A DNA stretch of 64,000 bases from an uncultured Allomuricauda sp. (GCF_947499695.1 NZ_CANMPQ010000003.1:219859-283858), one strand, 5' to 3'. Counted from the first letter of the stretch, positions 8,955 through 17,745 are shown. Made by a program: numbers and translations. The notes: generated from the sequence alone by a model not told the origin.

Positions 8955-10297
8955 GGGGCCAAATAGGTATTGAGACTTTTAAAGAAAAGGACTCCTTCAG
9001 GAAATATTCGTTTGGATTGAATTTGAATTTCCCTTCGTAAATAATAGAAGCCCAAAAAGATTCCTATCAATGTGAAAATGACAGTTCCAACAGCGACTAA
9101 AGCCAATGATTGGAACACGAAGACTGCAATAAAATCAACCACAATATTCGCCAAGGTCATAATAATGACCTTATTCAGATTTAATCGAGGTCTGTTTATA
9201 CTATCCAGGAGCACTCCTGTAAACCTGTCAATAGGCAATAAAAGAGTGTATAAAGTGAAGATTCTAAAAATCAATGTAAGTTGAGGTAATACTTCGATGT
9301 ATTCCTCTCCCCCTAAAATGAGCACCAGTTCTTCGGCCAAAATGAAACATACAATCGAAACTGGAACAAAAAGTAACGTGATTGCCCCGGAATAGGCATA
9401 AAACGTTTTCCGGACACCTTGCATATCTCCATCAATGCACTTTTTAGACATTCGGGGATATGCCGTCATCGTGAAGCTACGCAACGGAATTCCTAGCAGA
9501 TCTGTAAGTTTCAACGGGATGGCGTACATCGCTATGCCGGCAGAACCCAAAATTGGACTCAATCCGATAATGAATGTATCTGCACTTTTTAATAGGCTTG
9601 ATCCTATCAAGGTACCCATAGAGTACTTTCCGAAATTGATAAGTTCCTTGGTGGTGGCCTTTTCTGCATATTTTACGTAGAGACATCCATCCCATTTTTT
9701 GATTAAACACCAAACACTGGAGACCACATTCACTCCCAGATGTACCCATAGAATTTCAATAATACCGAGATGCAACCACCAATGATTCAAAATCAGAAAA
9801 ATGACAAATAAACCTATATTGGAAAGACGCACATACATCATTCCCATAAAATCTTGTTTGGCTTGAAACAAAGCCATGGCATTGTTCCAACTTAAGTTGG
9901 TCGTCGCCAAAATCGGATACCATGTAAGGAAAAGCAGGTATCCATAGTTTAATTCAACTCCACTATAGGAAACCAGAGCATATAAGCTCCAACAAAAAAG
10001 GGTTGTAATTCCCAAAAGCTTTAGGTTGATCTTAAAGCTAGAGCCCATTAGTTTTTTATAATCCTCAGGCTTCGCCCCGGATAAGAGTCTTACCGAAGAA
10101 GTTTGTGTTAAACCAAATCGTAATAGGTCCACAAAAGTTGCTAAGGTTACGTATAACACCCAGTCACCGAATAACTCCTTACTAAGCTGTCTGGTCAATA
10201 GCATAAAACTCAATAATCCCAAAGCAGCTATAAGCACATTTGTGATCAAAGAGCTCATATTTTTCTCCTTTGCTATGTTGCTAATTCTTTTCAGCAT
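8951..10297 (-). CDS. Wzx-like polysaccharide flippase
   Basis: A 448-residue membrane protein with about twelve to fourteen hydrophobic segments. The N-terminal segment SLITNVLIAALGLLSFMLLTRQLSKELFGDWVLY is characteristic of MATE/MVF-type polysaccharide transporters (shown here only to identify the family by its LTRQLSKELFG core). It also has the FGKYSMGTLIGSSLLKSAD stretch with an acidic residue in the membrane region. These proteins flip undecaprenyl-diphosphate-linked repeat units across the inner membrane. The start overlaps the preceding wzc-like stop in a TAATG arrangement, and its stop overlaps the polymerase start (ATGA), so translation of the three genes is probably coupled. Confidence 0.88.
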   Translation of the reverse strand: MLKRISNIAKEKNMSSLITNVLIAALGLLSFMLLTRQLSKELFGDWVLYVTLATFVDLLRFGLTQTSSVRLLSGAKPEDYKKLMGSSFKINLKLLGITTLFCWSLYALVSYSGVELNYGYLLFLTWYPILATTNLSWNNAMALFQAKQDFMGMMYVRLSNIGLFVIFLILNHWWLHLGIIEILWVHLGVNVVSSVWCLIKKWDGCLYVKYAEKATTKELINFGKYSMGTLIGSSLLKSADTFIIGLSPILGSAGIAMYAIPLKLTDLLGIPLRSFTMTAYPRMSKKCIDGDMQGVRKTFYAYSGAITLLFVPVSIVCFILAEELVLILGGEEYIEVLPQLTLIFRIFTLYTLLLPIDRFTGVLLDSINRPRLNLNKVIIMTLANIVVDFIAVFVFQSLALVAVGTVIFTLIGIFLGFYYLRREIQIQSKRIFPEGVLFFKSLNTYLAP

Positions 10298-12645
10298 TAT
10301 GCGATTGATTTTTTAGCGAAGAATCTAAGTTGCACCAGTTTCTTCATCCATTTTCTAAATCGTGATCGTTGTTTTGGCAAGTCCCCTACAACAGTTTCCA
10401 TTTCAAGCACTTTTACTCCATTTAAAATAATTGTGGGTTCTGGGCCTGTGGTAGCTTCGGTGAATACTTTTAATGCATTGGCATCGGCACTGCTCCATGA
10501 TCGATTTGCGCGTGCTACCAAAAAGGAAAAATCAATGGTTGCCGCCAATTTCACCGGAAACGGATTCTTGATTATGCTCGGTAACTCAAGTATTACAAAA
10601 TCGAAAAATTTGAAGTCTAAAATTCGTCGTGAACTATCAAATTCTTCGATTGTTGAAATTTTGTACAGTTTATCAGTAACCTCATAGACAATCTGCGCAT
10701 AATTATCATCTATGGGCTGTACTTCACATTCAATATCAAATTCTGTCATTGCTTGTTGATACCGCTCATCAATTACCTCAATCTCATATTGATCATTGAC
10801 AACATATGAAATAGCGGTATCTCTTCGATGTGACATTTCAACCTCATAGGGATCGTAAGTAATGTGCAATATTTTATACCCTAACTCACATAGTTTGGAC
10901 ACCAAATGTTCACAGATAAATGATTTCCCTTCATTCTCTTGAGTAGAAAAAACCATGTTGACGACTGGGCCTTCTTGGTTCTTCTTGAATTGGTTCAAGA
11001 TCATGTTTTTGGATATGGCATTTACTGCTTTATTGGTCAGATATTCGAAATCAATCTTTTTATTTTTCTTTGAAATGACAGGAAATATTGAAGATACTTC
11101 CAGGCCTATTTTTTCTTCAGCGCGCTTTGCAGTGTTCAAATTGCCATCTAAAAACTCTAGTACCAATACGGTAATTGCAACCAAAATGAATCCGAAAATC
11201 GCAGCAACGATAACCAATAAAATTCGCTTACTGGGGTTCGGTTTAATTGGAAATATTGGTGTTTCCGTGATTTTCAGGTTGGATTGCAACTCAACATTTT
11301 GCTGTCTTAATTTGGCCAACCCCAAGCTATGCAAAAGACTTAAATACTCTTGCTCTTCAATATTGATTTTCCGTTCCAGTTTTTTCATGGTTGCACCCAA
11401 GGGAGCATACCAGGTATACAGCTCATCAAATTCGATTCGTTTTTGGTCCAATATTTTAAGTTCTGCCTTTGCTCCTTCATAGGTTATGGTATTCTCCAAC
11501 CAATCGCCAAGAATACTTGAAGACGCCACTCCATTTTTATCATGATCTACAACAAAAACGGTATCAATGGCTTGCCTAAGCTCAGCCTTAATTGCATTCA
11601 TTTTCTTTGTGGATTCTACAATTTTTCTGGCATTCTCTGCTTGGATGGTTGAATCTCTAGAGAGATCCAGACTTTTCATCGAAATGGTATAGTTAAGCTT
11701 GGCCAGCTCATCCCGAAGATTCAAAATCCTTTTACTTTTCAGTCGTTTTTTCTCATGTGTTCCCAGCTTTTTCTCCAACTCTGGAAGTACTGCTTTGGCT
11801 GCATGATAACGCTGCTGTACTTCTTGATAACGCAGCTCAAAATTCTCTCTACGCGAAGCCAATTGCTTGGTTTGCTCGTAGTAGTTCATGATTTTATTTC
11901 CCTTGTTAAAATCCAAAAGTTCCTTTTCAGCAGCATTGAGTTGCCCCGTAGTTTTATTTAATTGATTTTCGAAATAACTAACCACCGCATCGGACTGATT
12001 TGCCTTGATATCGGCATTGGCTTTGATAAAGGTTTCTGTTAGGATCAACAATGTATTCTGACAAATCCCAGGGTCCTCGGATTGATATGATATATCTACA
12101 AAATCACTAATGGAAATACGTCTTACCCCTATTTTCTCTAGGATTTTGCCAACACTGTAGTCCGGATGTTCCAAGTTGATCAGTTCATTGATAAAGTTGT
12201 CATGGCTTTGATCTTTATAAGCCAAGAGTTTCTCGTAAGTTTTTTCAAGGTCACCCCTAACTGCTAAAGCTTTTACGTCTTCGGGAACTATCTCCATCAA
12301 TTCAGCGTACTTTTTCCTCGAAATAATGCGAACATCAGCACTATCCAAAAGGATATGTTGAGCAAAAAGTTTTAGCGAAACCTTCTCAAGTGTAGCCCTC
12401 GATTTTATAAGGTTCAAAAGGTTATCATAGGCTATATTAGTTTTGCTGTAATCAAACTTTGTATTGTCCAATTCTATGGTTGAACCAGTAGCAAAAGCGG
12501 TATAAATCCTCGCTTTGGAATCGTAAACCTTTGGCTGATTTTTAGTTAGGAAAAACACCAAACTCCCAAGCAAGATTGGCACTGATATCAGCAGCCATAT
12601 ATGCCGGAGCAGGATTCTAACAAAAAACAGCAGATTAAATTTCAT
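10297..12645 (-). CDS. Wzc-like polysaccharide co-polymerase with eroded ATPase motifs
   Basis: A 782-residue protein of the polysaccharide co-polymerase family. A Wzz-type N-terminal membrane segment (about residues 14-34) is followed by a long periplasmic coiled-coil region (about 230-460). A second membrane segment lies at about 478-500 and a cytoplasmic domain at 510-782. In active BY-kinases that domain carries a Walker A with SxxPGEGKS, a Walker A' ending in DxDxR and a Walker B with D-x-P. Here they read STQENEGKSF, HITYDPYEVE and VILELPS. There is no C-terminal tyrosine cluster, the tail being basic. It is therefore probably a structural chain-length regulator without tyrosine kinase activity, or one regulated differently. 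It is followed by the flippase with a TAATG overlap. Confidence 0.82.
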   Translation of the reverse strand: MKFNLLFFVRILLRHIWLLISVPILLGSLVFFLTKNQPKVYDSKARIYTAFATGSTIELDNTKFDYSKTNIAYDNLLNLIKSRATLEKVSLKLFAQHILLDSADVRIISRKKYAELMEIVPEDVKALAVRGDLEKTYEKLLAYKDQSHDNFINELINLEHPDYSVGKILEKIGVRRISISDFVDISYQSEDPGICQNTLLILTETFIKANADIKANQSDAVVSYFENQLNKTTGQLNAAEKELLDFNKGNKIMNYYEQTKQLASRRENFELRYQEVQQRYHAAKAVLPELEKKLGTHEKKRLKSKRILNLRDELAKLNYTISMKSLDLSRDSTIQAENARKIVESTKKMNAIKAELRQAIDTVFVVDHDKNGVASSSILGDWLENTITYEGAKAELKILDQKRIEFDELYTWYAPLGATMKKLERKINIEEQEYLSLLHSLGLAKLRQQNVELQSNLKITETPIFPIKPNPSKRILLVIVAAIFGFILVAITVLVLEFLDGNLNTAKRAEEKIGLEVSSIFPVISKKNKKIDFEYLTNKAVNAISKNMILNQFKKNQEGPVVNMVFSTQENEGKSFICEHLVSKLCELGYKILHITYDPYEVEMSHRRDTAISYVVNDQYEIEVIDERYQQAMTEFDIECEVQPIDDNYAQIVYEVTDKLYKISTIEEFDSSRRILDFKFFDFVILELPSIIKNPFPVKLAATIDFSFLVARANRSWSSADANALKVFTEATTGPEPTIILNGVKVLEMETVVGDLPKQRSRFRKWMKKLVQLRFFAKKSIA

Positions 12646-12648
12646 TCT

Positions 12649-13392
12649 TTAGATGTTCAATTTTATGCCAACAACTTCTTCCAAAAGAAGAATGGCCAGA
12701 CTTAATTCTGATTTTTGAGCTTCATGGGCTACAATTGCTTCATTCAGCATTTGATGTAATCTGGTATATTCTGGAACCGATATAATTCCATTTGTGTAAT
12801 CTGTCTCAGCTCTCAAAGACTGAACTTTGTAGGTATCCACAATGGACCCATAAACAAAGAGCAATCGATGCGCTTTAACTAACTCGTTGTAGCGTACTAT
12901 TACCAGTTCGCGAAGTTTTGCCTTATCTATTTCTTTTTCATAAACCGATCTTTCTGCTTCTGCTTTTGCTGACCGGATGGTGTTTTTCCGATTGAGGATA
13001 GCTGAAATCGGTATTTTTAAAGATGGCCCTAAAGTGTATCTATCTTGTTCTGTAGAAAATAGGGTTTGACTCGCTTGGGGTGCTCCTGATAGCTGTGATG
13101 CAGTTAGGTTATCAAATACACCATAGCTATAAACTGCTTCTAAATAAAAGTAGTCCAACCAGCGTGTCTGAGCCAGTCGTTGTCTTGCCTTCCAATATTT
13201 TTGATCTGCATCGCGATATTTGAGCTCGGCAGATTTTTCATGGGCCAAGGTTATTAAACTATCCAGGGTAGGCAGCACCTTGGTGATGTCATTCCTTTCA
13301 AGATTTTCAGCTATAAATTCGTCTATTTCTTGACCTAAGGCCCCATTGCACAGCAGCAATAAGAGTGCTATTGCAATACATTTCATTCTCAT
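12649..13392 (-). CDS. Short TolC-like outer-membrane efflux family protein
   Basis: About 247 residues from the ATG at 13390-13392, chosen because the following MRMKCIAIALLLLLCNGALGQ is a good signal peptide and because this start lies just 2 bases after the preceding stop. A longer frame starting at 13446 would overlap the sugar transferase. The mature part is mostly helical with long heptad-like stretches (SAELKYRDADQKYWKARQRL; AKAEAERSVYEKEIDKAKLR) and the DYTNGIISVPEYTRLHQML segment seen in TolC-family helices. It is much shorter than a canonical TolC (over 400 residues), so it may be half-sized and assemble with more subunits. Its place directly before the Wzc-like gene, with no Wza/OPX gene seen, suggests a role in export of the polysaccharide. 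Confidence 0.7.
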   Translation of the reverse strand: MRMKCIAIALLLLLCNGALGQEIDEFIAENLERNDITKVLPTLDSLITLAHEKSAELKYRDADQKYWKARQRLAQTRWLDYFYLEAVYSYGVFDNLTASQLSGAPQASQTLFSTEQDRYTLGPSLKIPISAILNRKNTIRSAKAEAERSVYEKEIDKAKLRELVIVRYNELVKAHRLLFVYGSIVDTYKVQSLRAETDYTNGIISVPEYTRLHQMLNEAIVAHEAQKSELSLAILLLEEVVGIKLNI

Positions 13393-13394
13393 TT

Positions 13395-14621
13395 TTATAC
13401 ATTTTCTTTTTGGAAAACTGCTTTGAAGGTTCTGAGTACAATCCACATATCAATCAAAAATGCATACTTGCTATTTGCATATTTCACATACTTGATATCC
13501 AATTGCTTTCGTTCCTCAGGTGACATTTTTGATGATCTCCCCCTAGCTTCAACCTGCCACAGACCTGTAATGCCTGACGGCCCATTGAATCTTTCGGTCC
13601 ATTCATCAGTGGTCAACATTTCGGCCTCATAAAGCGGTAAAGGGCGATTTCCAACAATGGACATGTCTCCTTTTAATACATTGATCAATTGCGGTAATTC
13701 ATCAATGCTCAGTTTCCTAATTATCTTTCCAACTTTTGTAATTCTAGGGTCGTTATCGAATTTCACAAAGGCGCTTTTTGCGCTTTGTTTTCTTTTGTTA
13801 TTATGGATTGTTTCATCCACTTCGGTATCATCCCCAATTAATGTGGTTCCTTTTTCCAGTAATTGTTCAGAACTAGTGGTCTCGCCTTCCTCCTCATCTT
13901 CATGCACATATTGATTTAAATGCTGGAACTCTTTAAGGCGTTTATCCGCATCTGGATACATAGATCGAAGCTTCAAAAAGTTGAAAATCTTGTAGCCTGT
14001 ACCCACCCTCTTTGAGATGTAATACACTTTCCCTTTGGATTCTAATCGAATCGCCAAAATCACCAGCAGCAAAAATGGAGTTGCCAATAGCAATACAGTA
14101 GAAGCTACAGCAATATCAAAGCTTCTTTTCCAAAACCCTATCCTATATTCTTTTACACCTTCTTTACCTGAAGAGATTTTTTGCTCTCTAAGGTTTGATT
14201 TGAGTTCCTTTAAAAAATTAATTCGCTCAAGAACTTGTTCAAACCGTATTGGATGAATAAAAATGTCATCGAAACCGCGCTCCAATGCTTCTAACTTGTC
14301 TTCCTTGCTCACTTTTTCACTTAGCAATACAAAAGGTATTTTTCGAGCAGGATCAAACACTTCTTCCACGTATTCTTCGAACTCATTTAGAGTTTTTAAA
14401 GGGATGCTTCGCTCACAAAGAATTGCACTTACGGTCTGATTCGCATTTATCCATTTTTTGGACTTGAAATCACAGTTTTGATGCAGCCATCGAATGGCTT
14501 CTTCCCCAGTATGGGAAGCGGTGACTTCAACACTCTCGGAAAAACGTTGGAACTCATCTGCAAATCTGCTGTTAGCTCCCAGATAGAGTATCCTTGTTTT
14601 ATTCTTTGTAAGAACTTCCAT
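13395..14621 (-). CDS. Initiating sugar-phosphate transferase with N-terminal pseudo-receiver domain
   Basis: A 408-residue two-part protein. Residues about 1-140 have the fold pattern of a response-regulator receiver (ILYLGAN strand 1; AILCER where the phospho-aspartate should be; FVLLSEK; FIHPIRFEQVLERI at the end). The acidic pair, phospho-acceptor aspartate and conserved lysine are replaced (for example by Gly-Ala-Asn, Cys-Glu and His113). Residues about 160-408 are a bacterial sugar transferase of the WbaP/WcaJ type: FWKRSFD, one membrane segment, FLKLRSM, SIDELPQLINVLKGDMSIVG. It carries an acidic insert of about 60 residues before FDNDPRITKVG. The reaction loads the first sugar phosphate onto undecaprenyl phosphate. 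A stand-alone receiver gene ends 1 base upstream. Confidence 0.85.
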   Translation of the reverse strand: MEVLTKNKTRILYLGANSRFADEFQRFSESVEVTASHTGEEAIRWLHQNCDFKSKKWINANQTVSAILCERSIPLKTLNEFEEYVEEVFDPARKIPFVLLSEKVSKEDKLEALERGFDDIFIHPIRFEQVLERINFLKELKSNLREQKISSGKEGVKEYRIGFWKRSFDIAVASTVLLLATPFLLLVILAIRLESKGKVYYISKRVGTGYKIFNFLKLRSMYPDADKRLKEFQHLNQYVHEDEEEGETTSSEQLLEKGTTLIGDDTEVDETIHNNKRKQSAKSAFVKFDNDPRITKVGKIIRKLSIDELPQLINVLKGDMSIVGNRPLPLYEAEMLTTDEWTERFNGPSGITGLWQVEARGRSSKMSPEERKQLDIKYVKYANSKYAFLIDMWIVLRTFKAVFQKENV

Positions 14622-14622
14622 G

Positions 14623-14988
14623 CTATTGTCTAATTAACAGCTTGTCTACCCGAATCATTAATTCTTCAGGATTGAATGGTTTCACGATGTAATCATCTGC
14701 GCCCAACCGAAGGCATTCCACCCGATCAGAACTATTGTCCCTGCAGCTTAGCACGATAATAGGGATATCGGAAAAGACCCCAGATTCCTTGATTCTTTTA
14801 ATCAGTTCAAAACCATCCATTTCTGGCATTTCAAGATCTGTAATTACCAAATCGGGTAAATTACCTTCCTGAAGCCATGAAATGGCGGCCAGTCCATTTT
14901 CCATTGTTGTTACGGAATGGGATTGTCCCAAAAACTGTGCGACCAGCTCACTCAACGATTGTTTGTCATCTACTACCAGTATTTTCAT
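14623..14988 (-). CDS. Single-domain response regulator (CheY-like receiver)
   Basis: A 121-residue stand-alone receiver with all canonical residues: acidic pair D7-D8, phospho-acceptor D51 (VITDLEMPEMDG), S81 and K103 in IVKPF. It has no output domain, so it must act through a partner protein. It is the first gene of the EPS assembly unit and ends 1 base before the sugar transferase with a degenerate receiver domain. Heterologous pairing between the two receiver folds would let phosphorylation control the initiating enzyme; this is an inference from position. Its kinase is not adjacent, though the kinases at 19182-23746 are candidates. Upstream lies a sequence shared with the H-NOX promoter. 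Confidence 0.9.
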   Translation of the reverse strand: MKILVVDDKQSLSELVAQFLGQSHSVTTMENGLAAISWLQEGNLPDLVITDLEMPEMDGFELIKRIKESGVFSDIPIIVLSCRDNSSDRVECLRLGADDYIVKPFNPEELMIRVDKLLIRQ

Positions 14989-15020
14989 GATATCTATTTT
15001 TGTAGTACTTATTTTTATTT

Positions 15021-15065
15021 AAAAGTAGGATTTGTATTACTTTATATAAATTGATTGTTGTAAAA
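15021..15065 (-). promoter_or_regulatory. Probable promoter element shared with the H-NOX operon
   Basis: Read on the minus strand, the region holds TTTTACAACA, an AT-rich middle with TAATACAAAT, and CCTACTTTTAAAT close to the start of the receiver gene (14988). The last 13 bases are identical to those before the H-NOX gene (24301 region), and the whole 45 bases align well with it. TACTTTT resembles the flavobacterial -7 box TAnnTTTG, but a TTG at the right distance is lacking. The plus-strand 9-mer TGTTGTAAA at 15056-15064 is the same as in the repeat before the LruC gene. Confidence 0.45.
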
Positions 15066-15182
15066 GCAGGGCTTTATGTGGTGTGGGCTTTTAATTGCGA
15101 TATCGCCAAGGCCTAGTGATAAAATCCAATGGAGATCCAAAGCGATCTTCTCATTTGATTTTTCAGAAGAAAAGAGGGTAAT

Positions 15183-16223
15183 CTATTGAGCAAATTCCAA
15201 CCCCGTCAAAGAGTTTTGGGGTTCAAAAAGTGATTTGGTTACGAACTGTTTTAGTTCAAAAGTAAACCGTTCCCTTCCTTTTTTGTTCAAGTGTGATGCA
15301 TCTCCAAAGTACACATCATCATAATAAACTAAGGCGGGATTGATAAATTCAACTTCTGGGTGTTTTCTTTTTAACCTTGCATCCATTTGTTCTACGCCCT
15401 TACGATACTCATCACTCAATGCATCGAAGGAAGTTCGGTTCATTGGCAATGAAGCATACATCACCACAATTTGATTGTTCTTTGCCAATTGAAACATCTT
15501 CTCAAGGGAGGTGATCAATACTGTTTTTGGTGAAAACTCTGTTCGTTTTGCCTCAACATTTAAATCGTTCGAGAACTGCGCTCTACCGAAATCAAAGCAT
15601 CCTCTCCTATTTTTTATTTCCTTGTATACACCATAATTGGTATAACCCCTAAGCAAAAAGGATTTACTCAGCTCCGTTCGCAATTCGGTCGGAAATTTAA
15701 AATATGTTTTATAGGCTCGTCGCATCAGGTTACTTTTTTCTGATTCTTCAAAATTCTTTTCCCCATCGTAGGCCCAAAAGATTTCATTATTGGTGTTCAT
15801 TTGATTAAAAATCTCATCTATCTCTTCCAGGTCATAGAAATTATACTTTACCTGCCTGTCCCAAAACATTTCGGATTGCTCAAAGTGTATTGGGGCATAA
15901 GAAACAATGATCGTGTCCACTTTTTTTCCAGCTTCAAGCATTCTTTTTAAGGAATAATAACCTTCCATAGGGGTCCCTCCACCTAGCGCCAAATTGTAAT
16001 AACTGGGACCCAATGCATTGGGATTAATCCCAGCGATTGCCCGGCTATCACCAATGATAAGGTTGCTGAAAGTATTTTCAGATTCCATCACCTCCATTTT
16101 ACTTTTCCACATCGGGTATTCAGCATTGAAATAATGTAATGGAAGAAATAGGCATATAAGGTAGATGAGTACAAACCAAATTGCAGCAAAAGCAAATACC
16201 TGTTTGATTAAATTACTTATCAT
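15183..16223 (-). CDS. SGNH-hydrolase-like membrane-anchored protein, partner of the MBOAT acyltransferase
   Basis: A 346-residue protein with one N-terminal membrane anchor (about residues 8-30) and an extracytoplasmic domain. The domain has an SGNH-like first block, NLIIGDSRAIAGINP (about residues 53-67), with the serine in GDSR. It has a second block NLALGGGTPMEGYY and a C-terminal GDASHLNKKGRERF that fits the catalytic Asp-x-x-His of this group. Related AlgX/AlgJ/DltD-type proteins take acyl groups delivered by an MBOAT protein and transfer them to a polymer. The MBOAT gene lies 9 bases upstream in the same direction, which supports O-acylation (probably O-acetylation) of the exopolysaccharide. 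Substrate and acyl group are inferred. Confidence 0.7.
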   Translation of the reverse strand: MISNLIKQVFAFAAIWFVLIYLICLFLPLHYFNAEYPMWKSKMEVMESENTFSNLIIGDSRAIAGINPNALGPSYYNLALGGGTPMEGYYSLKRMLEAGKKVDTIIVSYAPIHFEQSEMFWDRQVKYNFYDLEEIDEIFNQMNTNNEIFWAYDGEKNFEESEKSNLMRRAYKTYFKFPTELRTELSKSFLLRGYTNYGVYKEIKNRRGCFDFGRAQFSNDLNVEAKRTEFSPKTVLITSLEKMFQLAKNNQIVVMYASLPMNRTSFDALSDEYRKGVEQMDARLKRKHPEVEFINPALVYYDDVYFGDASHLNKKGRERFTFELKQFVTKSLFEPQNSLTGLEFAQ

Positions 16224-16232
16224 GTTGTCTTT

Positions 16233-17690
16233 TTAGAATTGGAAATAGATAAACTCTTGTTCATTGCCGGAAAAAATGAAAATGAAACTCCAAACAATCA
16301 AGTAAAATGACCAGCGATATACCTTTTTGTTAAGTCGAACCTTCAGTCCTTCAATGGCATATTCATTTTCTCTGCCCAACCATTCAATGATCAGGAAGAA
16401 GGTCAGCAGCACAAAAATCATGGCAATCTTCAGTCCTAAATACGGACCAAAATCAGGTATGGTAAAAAGTGAACTTGAGAATATATCGGAAATATAGTTT
16501 AGTGCGTGAGTCAAGTTTTCGGCTCTAAAGAAAATCCAAGCGAGTACGGTCAAAAGAAAAGTAGTTGACATAGCCCAAACCTCTTTTATTGATGGCAATA
16601 ACTTTCCTTTGGCTACAACTTCCAAGTTGTTTCTATTCTTGTTTGTCAGTAAAAGAGGTAAAAAGTAAATAGCATTGAGAGCTCCCCAGACTATAAATGT
16701 CCAGTTGGCACCGTGCCAAAATCCACTTACAATAAATATGATGAAAGTGTTTCTTATTTTCATGGAAGTTCCTCCCCTACTACCTCCCAGAGGGATGTAC
16801 AGATAGTCTCGAAACCAGGTTGACAATGAAATATGCCATCTACGCCAGAACTCAGCAATATCTCTTGAAAAATAGGGGTACGCAAAATTGCGCTTCAAGT
16901 TGAAACCAAATAATCTAGCTGTACCAATCGCTATATCGGAATACCCAGAGAAATCACCATAAATTTGAAAGGTAAAAAACAACGCTCCCAGCACCAATGT
17001 ACTTCCTGAATAACTATCCGAACCATTAAAAATCATGTTGGCAAACTCGGCACAGTTATCAGCAATCACCACTTTTTTGAAAAGTCCCCAGAGTATTTGA
17101 CGCATACCATCTGCCGCTTTGCTATAACTGAATTTTCTTTTAACCGGAAATTGTGGTAACAGGTTCGTTGCCCGTTCAATAGGTCCAGCGACCAATTGTG
17201 GAAAAAAGCTAACGAATGCGGCAAAGGCCACAAAATCTTGTTCCGGCTCTAGTTTCTTTTTGTAAACATCGATTGTATAACTAAGCGTTTGAAAGGTGTA
17301 AAAGCTAATACCCACGGGTAAAATGATATTTAGGGAATTGGTGTTAAGCTCAGTTCCAAAAAATGTAAACGCAGCAACAAAATTGTCCAAGAAGAAATTG
17401 TAATACTTAAAGAATCCCAAGAACCCCAAATTCACTAAAATACTAGTCCATAATAAAGCCTTTCGAGTCTTTTGTTTTTCCTGTTTAACTAGAGCTACTC
17501 CAATTAAATAATCTGCTACGGTACTGAATATTATCAACGAAAGAAACCTCCAATCCCACCATCCATAAAATATATAACTGGAGGCTAGAATCAGTAGATT
17601 TTGATGCTTCAAATTATTATTGAACACATACCAATACAGAATAAATACCAAGGGTAAAAAAATGGCAAATTCAAGGGAATTGAAAATCAT
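16233..17690 (-). CDS. MBOAT family O-acyltransferase (AlgI-like)
   Basis: A 485-residue multi-spanning membrane protein. It opens with MIFNSLEFAIFLPLVFILYW, the typical AlgI/DltB-like N-terminus, and has LASSYIFYGWWDWRFL and LPVGISFYTFQTLSY. The conserved WRRWHISLSTWFRDYLYIPLGG block precedes the catalytic-type histidine in SGFWHGANWTFIVWG (about residue 330). Such proteins move acyl groups from a cytoplasmic donor across the membrane for polysaccharide or teichoic acid modification. The SGNH-like gene follows after 9 bases, forming a two-gene acylation module. A STAS-domain gene precedes it by 55 bases. Family assignment is firm; the target polymer is inferred from the cluster. Confidence 0.92.
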   Translation of the reverse strand: MIFNSLEFAIFLPLVFILYWYVFNNNLKHQNLLILASSYIFYGWWDWRFLSLIIFSTVADYLIGVALVKQEKQKTRKALLWTSILVNLGFLGFFKYYNFFLDNFVAAFTFFGTELNTNSLNIILPVGISFYTFQTLSYTIDVYKKKLEPEQDFVAFAAFVSFFPQLVAGPIERATNLLPQFPVKRKFSYSKAADGMRQILWGLFKKVVIADNCAEFANMIFNGSDSYSGSTLVLGALFFTFQIYGDFSGYSDIAIGTARLFGFNLKRNFAYPYFSRDIAEFWRRWHISLSTWFRDYLYIPLGGSRGGTSMKIRNTFIIFIVSGFWHGANWTFIVWGALNAIYFLPLLLTNKNRNNLEVVAKGKLLPSIKEVWAMSTTFLLTVLAWIFFRAENLTHALNYISDIFSSSLFTIPDFGPYLGLKIAMIFVLLTFFLIIEWLGRENEYAIEGLKVRLNKKVYRWSFYLIVWSFIFIFSGNEQEFIYFQF

Positions 17691-17745
17691 TATCGCTTAT
17701 TTATGTCGTGTGTGGTGAATCAATGAGTGTGAAATTCCAACAATG

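Noticed and set aside
10955..11482. Plus-strand open frame of about 175 codons
   Set aside because: Antisense to the Wzc-like gene; composition is that of a mirrored coding frame.
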